DNA of 64,000 nucleotides from Chiridota heheva (Eukaryota > Echinodermata > Holothuroidea > Apodida > Chiridotidae): assembly GCA_020152595.1 (NCBI GenBank), contig JAIGNY010002039.1, forward strand, positions 579,501 through 643,500, written 5' to 3'. The notes beneath the pieces are model-generated. The model did not search any database. It was not told the origin of the DNA and was given only the letters and a program-made list of their open reading frames with translations. Every line of letters starts with the position of its first letter. Position 1 is the first letter of the stretch. Both the position numbers and the translations under genes were made by a program. Positions 1-11,400 of the stretch are shown here, piece after piece.

Positions 1-335
1 CCCAACCTATGTCACACTCTGTGTAACTTGTAGGATCCCACCTCATGTCCCACATGGCATCCCACCCCATGTCCCACATGCCATCACATCCCATGCCCCC
101 ATGGCCTCCTACCCCATGTCCCACACAACCTCCTACACTATGTCACACATGGCATCCCAACCTATGTCACACTCTCTGGGATCCCACCCCATGTCCCACC
201 ATGTCATCCCACCCATGTCCCACATGGCATCTCATCCCATCCCATTCCCATGTCTCCATGGCATTCCACTCTGTTCCACATGGCATCCCAATGTCCCACA
301 TGGCATCCCACCCCATGCTCCAGGCTAAGAAGTCT
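1..335. repeat. Minisatellite, ~22-24-bp unit (CCCACATGGCATCCCACCCC-like)
   Basis: Irregular repeats of ATGTCCCACATGGCATCCCA and variants from the window edge. Related in text and in its right-hand neighbour to the array at 34.9-36.1 kb. Open frames through it reflect repeat composition, not genes. Confidence 0.85.
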
Positions 336-370
336 CATCCTAGCTATCACAGTCCCTGATTAAGCATACT

Positions 371-1060
371 ATGTATGAAAGTGTCAGTTCATATAATAAC
401 TTATATGCAAATCACTTGTTGAATAAGAAAAAAAGACAGAGTCAAATAATCATGCCTAATATAGCCCTTGGTGTATACCAACCACATGGTAATTATTCTA
501 TCATATGTCCTGCATGGCCCCATCCATGTCCCATATGGCATCCCTCCCTATGTCCATATGCAGTTACATCCTGCCACACTCCCTGACAGAATTCTAAATA
601 AAAAAAGTCTGGTTAGTTCATAAACTGTGGCAACCTTATGCAAATGACCTCAATAATAAAAGCAGAGTTTAATAATCATGCCTGATACAACCGTTGATTT
701 CCAAATATTTTTCTAGTGCTACGAGAAAAACGCTTAAGGATCTTTAAAGAATATTGAAAAGTTTTATCATTTTACAGTTATCTTTTAAGGAAAAATGAAA
801 TGTTTTGTAGACTTTTAACGGAAACTAGTCTTCAATCTTGTCTTAAGTGTCTCTAAAAAACTGAAATTTTTAACTTTTTGTGAGAAACTCTGAAGAAACT
901 TGAACATTTTCTGAGGAATTTTCAAAAATATTCAACATTTCTGAGGAAATCTCAGGAAAAAATGTGGACGGCCAGACAGCTGGACGGACAATATCGCCAT
1001 TACATAGGTTCATATTATGCTTCGCATGCTCACCAAAAAGTAAGTTAAAAAACAAACATT
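371..1060 (+). repeat. Dispersed repeat following the minisatellite (copy 1)
   Basis: Blocks GTCTGGTTAGTTCATA, GCAGAGTTTAATAATCAT, ACGCTTAAGGATCT, TTTTGTAGACTTTT and GGACGG..GACAG then CATTATGCTTCGCATGCTCACC match 36,100-36,910. Identity and limits not determined. Confidence 0.75.
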
Positions 1061-1379
1061 ATTTTGCGGTTTGTGCTGCAATTATGATATTTTACCATGA
1101 TTACACTTTGATAAGGCCAAAAAAGAAAGCGTTTTTATGGTTCTGATTTTATGTAAATGTATGCTGTTGCATAACGGAAAACACTTAAAAGGTCCGAGCA
1201 TGAAAATCTATTTTTGGGAAGGTCAATAGCACACAGATTTTTGTGACCTCAAATATGTCATGTACATGTAGAGAGTATACGATTACGCATTTTGATTTTT
1301 TCATGAAAAGTTGTCACCTGCATTTATATCTAAAATATGTTGCTAAATCACTCTTATAAATCCTTTCTGCTAAACACCA

Positions 1380-2235
1380 TTTGCCATCATCACCATCACA
1401 ATGTAGCAAAATCACAAAGTCACCATCATCATGTGTCAACATAACCAGCTGTCACACCACCATGTGTGACCATCAACCATCAATGTCAATATGGCTGTCA
1501 CAACAAGCCACCATCAGTATGAAACTATCCATTATAACCAGCAATCATATCATGAGTGACCATCACAACAGTGTGCAATCATATCACCATCACAATGTGT
1601 CAATATAAACCACAAGTCACCATCATGTGTCATAATAACCAGTCACAGGAGTGACCATCATGTGTCACAGGTCAATAACCAGCTGTCACATCAAGAGGAC
1701 AGACCATCACAACGTGTTGATATTAATGACAAGCCACATCATCACGAATCATCATAAACTGCTCTCACACCACCATGTGTCACCATCACCATGAGTGACC
1801 ATTACCATATGTCAATATTAACCACAAGTCACCGTCATGTGTCATAACAACAAGCTGTCACATCAACAGGAGAGACCATCACAATGTGTTAATATTAATG
1901 ACAAGCCACATCATCACGAATCATCATAAACTGCTGTCACACCACCATGTGTCACTATCACAATGTGTCACCATCACAATGTGTCAATATTAACCACAAG
2001 TCACCATCAAGTGTCATAATAACCAGCTGTCACATCAACAGGAGTGACCAACACAATGAATTAATATTAACCACAAGTCACCATCATCATAAATCTTCAT
2101 AAACTGCTGTCACACCATCATGTGTCACCATCACAATGTGTCACCATCACAATGTGTCAATATTAACCACAAGTACCCATCAGCATGCATCATTATAACT
2201 AGCTGTCACAATACAGTGTGTCACCATTACAAGGT
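1380..2235. repeat. Imperfect CACCATCACAATGTGTCA-type repeat
   Basis: Repeating CACCATCA, ATGTGTCA and AACCA.CTGTCACA blocks with a higher-order period of about 150-190 bp. No coding signal. Confidence 0.8.
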
Positions 2236-2350
2236 CTCAGTATATGTAAAGCACTACTACTTTATCATGTAAAATGATCAACATTATCATTCTCTATCGT
2301 TTCCAACAAGATTCTGAACATAATGGACTCTAAACTGATTAATACCATAC

Positions 2351-2486
2351 CTGTGTTCTCCAAGCACTGTTTTGTGGTCATAGGGTACGGGAGGGCTTTT
2401 CTGGTTCCATATATCAAGACCGCTTTGACCGCAAAATGAAACCACAAACTGACCATCATCTGATACACAAGCAACCGCATCCAAAT
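2351..2486 (-). CDS. Exon 26: WD40 blade, last exon in window
   Basis: 136 bp, phase 1 in and phase 2 out, acceptor TTTACCAG and donor GTATGG. It reads LDAVACVSDDGQFVVSFCGQ followed by SGLDIWNQKSP. It ends with a splice donor, so the gene continues left. No further exon is visible in 1-2,350. Confidence 0.9.
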
Positions 2487-5400
2487 CTGGTAAATGAAGA
2501 ACAACTATTAACAATTCAATTCAATTTATTTATTATTTACATCATTGTTACATATACACATTATTGTATCTCTTTTGTGTCGAAACGACTGGCATGGCAA
2601 GTCTATGGTAAAAGTGGCACACTCATCCCCACGTTCTCCAAAAATGTTAATGTATATTAAAGAATATTAATTCAACTATTTTACTATTTTTTTTCTTCAA
2701 ATTTCTTCAGGTGGTAAAATATAGTTACTTTCTTCACTCTTTTTTGACTTATTTCCTGACATGTCCAATGGTTTCTAAAGTCACATTACCAGGATGGTTT
2801 CTAAAGTCTAATTACCAGGATTCACTCAAATATATTTGTTCAATGGTTTCTTAAGTCACAAATTATCAGGATTCACTCAAATATATTTGTCCAATGGTTT
2901 CTAAATTCACAAATTACCAGGACTCACTCAAAGATATTTGTCCAATGATTTCTAAATTCACAAATTATCAGGACTCACTCAAAGATATTTGTCCAATGGT
3001 TTCTAAAGTCACAAATTACCAGGATTCACTCAAATATATTTGTCCAATGGTTTCTAAAGTCACAAATTACCAGGACTCACTCAAAGATATTTGTTCAATG
3101 GTTTCTAAAGTCACAAATTACCAGGACTCACTCAAATATATTTGTCCAATGGTTTCTAAAGTCACAAATTACCAGGATTCACTCAAAGATATTTGTCCAA
3201 TGGTTTCTAAAGTCAAAATTACCAGGACTCACTCAAAGATATTTGTGAGGATGTGACCTCACAACAACTCTAATTTCATTCATTAAAAAAATTGAAATAG
3301 TTCTCTTCCATAAAAGATCAACTTGCTAGACCACTGAAATAATCTTTTAAACCAAAATGGGTTATTTGGTCTTAAACGATACATAATATATATTTTTCTT
3401 CAAAAATACAGAGGCTAGAGAGAAAGAAATCCCATATTGCGCATCTTAAACACTACTTCTATTTGCATACTTCAAAATTTCAAACAGCAAAAAAAACAAA
3501 AAAACAATGTCATACATAATTTGGCAGAAAAAATGCATTCTTTGATAATAACATTGATCCACATGCACCCACACAAAATAATGTATCTCTTTAAAGTCAA
3601 GGTTCTCATATCTTACGGAATTACTTTGGATTTAACATATCATATTTTGCAGCTGTTTTCTTTATATAACGACTTTAAAAGGTTATATGAAAGGAAGAAT
3701 ACAAAGCAAACTACAATATGAACCAAATATTAAGAAATAAAAAGTTTCTGAGCTATATTCATGTTGCATACACAAAATATCATTTCCAGAATTTGACAGG
3801 GCATATCTTTGCAACTATTAATTGCAATAGGCAAATTTCTTCAAACACAGATTTAGGGGGTACAAGAGGGCTTCCCCCCCCCCCCCATTCCACCACACCC
3901 CACTACCCCCCACACACACACATTTTCCATTTGTTTTAAATAATTTGTAAGATGATTTTTATTTTATTTTAGGGGGATGGGTGATTTTATAATCACCCCG
4001 TCCCCCTGACCCCACACACACACTTTCGGTGGGCAAATCCTGCTTATGTTCATAAACAGTTGCAAACTTACCGCAACCTTCTTGTGTAATAAGATTCCTT
4101 GCCACGATTGGAGGGTTGGAGTTGACCGCCCAAACAAGACACGCCTTGCTCTTGCTGGACGTGACGGCTTGGGTTCCATCTGCTGAAAAGCATCCACTGT
4201 TTACTCGAGCCTCGTGGTCCTGTTTAAAGAACATAGAGAGCATGTGTATGGCATGGTCTTTTTTCTCATTTGGCCCTCCAGTTACTTCATTTGGCTCACC
4301 AGTGTTCCAAAAATTGTGGTACTGGTGGGCCAATTTGTATATGATTTTGAGTGCAAATAGAGAAAAAAGAAGAGAAAAGTGTCCCAATAAACTTTTATAG
4401 TAATCCCTTTTTTACTGTAGCCTAATTTTTTTCTTTGACCTTCAATTAGTTAGCATAGGATAGCATTGCAAGATTTAACCATGGAGGTACCACTTCTAAA
4501 GTGGTACCTCCATGGTTTACGTCCCGAAAGCATCCAGTGCTGGACATTATATCAAGACGGCCACAGCCTTTGATAACTAGTTGTGAATTTACTGGTTGCA
4601 GTTCCACCGGGATAGAACCCAGGACGTGCGGGTGAGAGGACAAAGCACTAACCACGGAGGTCTTTTATAGTTGGGGACTTTCTGAAGGGAGGGATGAGGG
4701 TGGAGCCTGCATGTTATAGTAACATGGTAATATAATATGCCATAATTCCTATATATCATCTTGTATTATATGTATGAGCCATGATGGAAGGGGGGAGGGC
4801 TTGTTGGTTTTCTGTAGGGAGGGATGATGGTGGAGCTTGCATGTTATAGTGACATGGTAATATGATATGCCATAATGCCTATATATCATCTTGTATTACA
4901 TTTATGTACCATGATGGAGGGCTTGTTGGGTTTCTGAAGGGAGGAATGAGGGTGGAGCCTGCATGTTATAGTAACATGATAATATGATATGCCATAATGC
5001 CAATATATCATCTTGTATTATATTTATGTACCATGATGGAGAGGGGGGGGGGGGCTTGTTGGGTTTCTGAAGGGAGAGATGAGGGTGGGGCTTGCATGTT
5101 ATAGTAACATGATATGCTTACATATATCATCTTGGGTACCATACAATGAGAATCAGCCGCTGTTAACTCAAGTCTCATGGTGCAGTTTAAAGACGATAGA
5201 GAGCATGTGTATGGCAGGCCCTTATTTTACACTTGGCCATTTTATATGATTTGGAGTGAAATTTTACTTTCCAAGGGGTAAATTTATCCAATTTGTTGTC
5301 ATTATTTTCATATGAAAGAGGATTCCAAATAAAAAACAAAGTGGTAAAGAAAGCATTCAGAAATATTGTTCTGTTAAGGATATATTTAAGTTTTAATTCA

Positions 5401-8400
5401 TGTATCAAAACAGAAACCACAATCCAGCACAAGCAATTAGCAATTACACAAGGGATTTCCGCACACTTCATTTCACTTTCCATGGTCATAATCTGACAAT
5501 GATAGTAAAAAATTCACTGCAGTTGCACTGAATTTCACACTCAACACAAGGACAAAAGTATTCCCCTATGGTCAATGTATTTGGCTTGAAGTAACAATTT
5601 ACAAATAGGATGGTATTTAACAGTGAAGGTCATTTATTGATGAGTGATTTTTAAGTGATGTTTTTGTCCAACCTTGTAGGCTTTGAGAATTTTGGACTAA
5701 AATTCTTTGCAACATATTTTCATCATGGTAAAGTACATAACAACAGAGTATCACCTTTCAAAAATCTGTAACATTAAAACAAAAATGAATTTACATCATA
5801 AAAGAGAGAGCTACATCGCACATTATATTTTTAACCAGAAAGTTCATAAAGATGTTAAATGGTCACTACAAGTAATAAACCAATTGCTTTTTTTCATGGA
5901 TTTTTTTTTCATGTTTTTTTTTTTTTTTTTATGGACTGGATTTTTCATGGACATGGATTATTTTCATGGAGTGTTCAGCAATTTGGCCGCTCCCTGTCCC
6001 TAATTCTTTAAGTGTCAACTTATTTCTGCTTCTATCTCTATATCCCTCTATGCACATCTACTGTAACCAATATTTAGGAGCATATCGTTGTACTCATAAA
6101 TACATAGGAGTCAGGTAGCTCAGTTGGTAGAGCACATGACTGAGATGCTGGAGGTACCCGGTTCAAGCCTCTGACAGGTCTAACCAGTTTTTCCACAGCT
6201 ATGCAGACAGATATGTCGATCATCAAAGCGGAAGTATGTCATTTGCAGCTCCTGCTCCTCATTCAGCCATTGAGAAAAGAGGCAATGGTTGAATGGTGCT
6301 CGCTGTCCTTCGGAGGGATTAAGCCGTCAGTCCTAATGGTAGGACAGTCACACCCTACCGGGTTCTCTGAACACTTCTCGAAAAGAATAGGGTGAAAACC
6401 TGGTGTCCATCCACTTCCGTCCCAGTCGCACGAGATTGACATCTGCTATGCAGGCTATAGCTTGGCGTCAATGCTCCATATAGGAGTCTTGCCGACTTCC
6501 CGCAAGGGAGGATCATGTACAAACAAACAAACAAACAAATAGTGCACCAAACAAATACTTCTAGGATGATCATCAGAATATTTTAATAAAATAATTTGTC
6601 TACATTAATTTAGTCCCTTTTATAAGCCTTTAAGATCTTTTATTCAGTATATTATTAATGTACCCTTAGAATACATCTATGCTAGTTATTATAATTTCAT
6701 GTTTTTTTTCTTCTGAATTTTTATAAATTTTTTGACAGTGCGTATAAGTTATCTGGCAACAAATTGATATCAGAAAGAAATGCTCCTGCCATGTATGACA
6801 TCACTATACTTTATTTTGAGACGAGATAGCCCCTTTTACGCATCATTGCTACAATCAACCCTCGAGAATTGTGTTTGCTTCGTGGTCGCCAACTCAGAAA
6901 AATACTAACAACCATGTTCCCTCGTTTCCAAAATGTCGATCACCAAAATAGTTTAAATGACTCGCCAGTACAAAAAACTGTTATAGATTATGATTTTGAA
7001 TGGAAAAAAACCTTCTTCCCCTGAGTTTTCCAGCATGAATAATTTAACCTCATACTGTAATGACAACTTTTTTAATTTCAAAAACACACAAAACAATTAT
7101 CGAAAGTAAAGACTGATTGCAAAGCAAACAATGTGATCAATTTCCATCCAGAAAATGATCATAACATTTTTCAGGCACCTCCCTGCATGTATTACCTCTC
7201 TGCATGTATTACCTCTCTGCATGTATTACATCTCTGCATGTATTACATCTCTGCATGTATTACATCTCTGCATGTATTACATCTCTGCATGTATTACATC
7301 TCTTAATGTATTACATCTCTGCATGTATTACATCTCTGCATGTATTACATCTCTGCATGTAATACATTTGTGCATGCATTACATCTCTGCATGTATTACA
7401 TCTCTGCATGTATTACATTTTTGCATGTATTACATCTCTGCATGTATTACATCTCTGCATGTATTACATCTCTGCATGTATTACATCTCTGCATGTATTA
7501 CATCTCTGCATGTATTACATCTCTCCATGTATTACATCTCTGCATGTATTACATCTCTGCATGTATTATGTGCACTAACTTGCTAACAGGACTATGTACA
7601 TCCATATGTACACTTGCTCAGTGATATGATATCGTACTTAAATTTTTATCGGCACCGTGGGGTTTGTGGGGACAACGTTATGGTGTACAAATTCAGGATT
7701 AGGACTGCCAGTAATTTTGGGGCAGTAACAAACAGAAGAATAAAGGTTTTTCATGCTACCGAAAAAATATTTTCTCTTTTTTAAATGTTTAATTTTGTGG
7801 TCGCCAAGATGTAAGTTTGCATCGCCATGACGACAGGAATTGTCAGAAGTTGGCTAAAATAACCTCAAGAGAGACAAACCAAAGCTTTTAAGTTTCAAAT
7901 GTTGAAGACTGAACATAACTGCAACTAAAAGAACATGTTGGTTTTTCAAGAAATAACTGGAATATTAAAAAATGTGCTGCTATTTTCATTCAATTTAGAC
8001 CAAAATAATTTTTGTTATGACATTGACCCAAATTCACTCAAACTATTTCTTTTATTGTGTATATTTATCATTTGTGGCTAAATAATTGTGACTATACATA
8101 GATGCCACATTAAGCTATAAATGTATCCATAGTTAACCTACATATGAAAAAATTAGGGTAAATAATAAAAACTTACAAGAAAATATTGAAGTTGAATACA
8201 AAGACAGGACATCAAAATAGGTCTGTATGTATGATGTCATCAACCATTAAAATTGAAGCAGAATGATCTAATTTCATATCATGATTTTTTAAAGGTCACA
8301 GCTTTCAGTAAATGGATTTTTAATGGAAAAATGTTTGTAACAAGATATGTTCATTTTATATAAAATAGGACATTAAAGGAATATTCCCATGTTTTAAAGG

Positions 8401-11400
8401 AATATTCTCATGTTTTAAAGGAATATTCCCATGTTTTAAAGGAATGTTCCCTTTTTTAAAGGAATATTCCCATGTTTTAAAGGAATGTGCCCATGTTTTT
8501 AAATGAATATTTCCATGTTTTAAATGGAATATTCCATGTTTTGAAGGAATGTGCCCATCTTTTTAAAGGAATATTCTCATGTTTTTAAAGGAATATTCCC
8601 ATGTTTTTAAATGAATATTTTCATGTTTTAAAGGAATGTTCCCATGTTTTGAAAGGAATATTCTCATGTTTTTTCATCATCTTTAAGAAAAAGAGAAAAA
8701 ACTTTAGAAACAATTCAGTACAAAAATCATGTTGATATGTTATTCCTACCAGGAGATATTCAAATTTTAAGGTTGACAAAAAATGCCAATAAATGAATAG
8801 GAAAAGGTTCAGTATGACATCACAGCAACACACTCTTGCCTTAAGTTGATGTATTTGATTTAAATCTATCATCCTTTTTTATTAGTAAAACCTGCTAGAA
8901 AAATCAATTGATGAAAGTTAGGTATTTATATACATTGCCAAATATACCCTACTTCATTTACTTTTAAAAATTGCTTCTAATCATACAGAAACAACCAATT
9001 AACGTTCAAAGAAATACATAAACATTTGCAATGGAATTGTCTCTATGACATCATCAAACACGAATTCATCATACTGTACAAAAACTTAAAAATGCACGTG
9101 GGAAATCTTTAAAAATCTATATCTCCTGAACGGCATATGATATCAACCTGATTATTGTACCGAATTGGCTCTATAAGTATGCTCTTTCAAATAAAATTTT
9201 ACAAAAAACCATGGGAATATTCCTCTAACAAACCAAATAGTGAAGAAAGCAGTCCTTCTTACTCCATTAAATACATCAAATTTTAAGTTCTATCGTATTT
9301 GTGAAACACTGAAGCACTTTTTTACCTTCCGTTTGATGTTGTTCTCTGCCAATAGGACAGAGATGTCCCATATTTTCACCATAAAGCATATTGATATGAA
9401 ACTAATGCAAAAAAATTACAAATATTAAAAATCAAACCAATTTTGAACTTAACCCTTAACTCTCCCAAGGTTTCAAAAATAGAATAAGCTATTTCTGAAA
9501 TTTTTGAAAGAGGATTTTTCCAGCACTTTCTTTTCCATTTGTACCAAAACAAGTTTGACTTTTATGAAAGCTAACATGTTGAACTTTCCAAAAATGTGCA
9601 TATTTCCGAACTCAAATATGCAAATTAGGTCATTGAATTAGCATATTAGGTCTCCATACATTCTATCTTTATGACACGCTTGTGCCTTGTGGCTAAATAG
9701 CAAAAAAATATGGATAGATTTTCTGAATCGTCCTTGGAAAGACCTTTCATTTGATACTATTCATGGATTTTTAAAAATCAGAAGAAAAAAAATGACGCAA
9801 ATATGAAAAATTTGGTACATTTTGACCTAAAAATTATCCCCCGATTCTGTAAATAATTTATCTAATAGTGTTTGACACTAAATTTTCCAAAAAATGCATT
9901 TTCCCCTTCTATGATGTCCAAAACTAATAGAATGCAAAAAAACAAGATGTTTACATCATTTGCAAAAAATGAAATAAGAAATTATGCAAATGATATGCCA
10001 ATTAGGTCATTTACCTCATTTATTATGCACGAAACTGTTTTTTGTTTATTTCTGACCTAATTTCAGCCATTACAAGCTTCACAGCTACTTTTATGTTGAT
10101 AGACTATGCTGATTATCTATTAGACACTTACTTCTGTTCATTCCACATGGAATTCATAAAAAATGTTTGCCAAAAAGGTCCAAATTTGTAAAGTCTTCTG
10201 CTATACCTTGTTGCTGCAAATAGAATAAAAAAATTTTTTTAAATTGCAACTATATTCATTCAACTTACTTTAGTTTGGTCTTCCCATAACTAGTTACCGA
10301 AGACCTCGTGTCGATCCCGGTCACTCTCCACCAGTACTTCCCACAGATAATAGTCTTTATCGGCTGCAAGGATGACCTTCGACCGTTGTATCTCCTGCAG
10401 CCGAGCGTTCCGCTCTTCCTCCCTGGTTTTGAAGGCAGCTTTTTCCACTGCAGTCGGATTTTCTTTGAGTGGTGATGGTGGCGAGACTGCAACGGAAGGC
10501 CTGGAAGAGGGGCCTGGGCTCATCTTCAACGGTCTGTCCCTCTTCCTTTTGGGTTGGGGAGTAGCGGGCGGCTTGTCCTCTTCAAGCATACGCATAACAT
10601 GTTATCGCATAACATGTTATTGTGGTTTCTAGTAGCGGGCCGCTCGTCCTCTTCCAGCATACGCATAACATGTTATCGCATAACAATGTTATTGTGGTTT
10701 CTAACCTGCCCCACAATTTTGTGGTAACCGTGGGGACAGACTTTTACAGCCAGGAAGCCCGGGGGTACATACAGGGGTCCAAAATGTTTGTTTTATCGAT
10801 CTAGTAATCACCACAACAGTGGCATAGCCAGGGGGAGGGGAAAAGGATCATGGTCCCAAAAAATGGGGCATCAAAATAATGTACCGGTACTAGGCCTATA
10901 TACAAGCATTTTCCTCTAAATGGGCCTGGGGCACCCCCAACATGTGTATTTTGCCCTAACATGGGACCCCTACTGCACTTTCCCCCATAAAATTGTGATT
11001 TCCGCCCCTGAAATAATGGAACTTGGATTTTGTGAAATTGGGAATACACATATTTCAGTAGGCCTAAATTTACAATTTTGCCATTGGGAAATACATATAT
11101 TTCAGTCCATTTAGAAATGTTATTATTGGGGTTCAGCTTTCATTTGTTTCATCCGGGCTATTATAGAAAGGACCTAAATCCTTTTTTTTTTATATGTGAT
11201 TTTAGTGTCCTTCTTACTTGTTTATCGTAACAAGCAAAAAATCCCCGCTAATTTATTATTAGAATTCTATAAGCCTTATCTTATTACTACACATTTACAA
11301 TGTAGTACTTTCGCTATTTTTGGAAGAAAACACTCACCAACTCCGGAATTTGGAACAGATCGCTATCCATCTCAGCAGACTCTATATTCTCCTCTTCCTC

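Noticed and set aside
3964..4400. Longer frames extending past both ends of exon 25
   Set aside because: The extensions run through splice sites into intron; only 4,072-4,219 matches WD40 and phase.
6105..6180. tRNA gene
   Set aside because: A and B boxes are present but the stems do not pair and a SINE body follows; the same head recurs with many changes.
7155..7586. 143-codon 'Cys-Met-Tyr' protein
   Set aside because: Frame through a 17-bp minisatellite.
7175..8675. CRISPR-like direct repeats
   Set aside because: Units are contiguous without unique spacers, and the DNA is eukaryotic.
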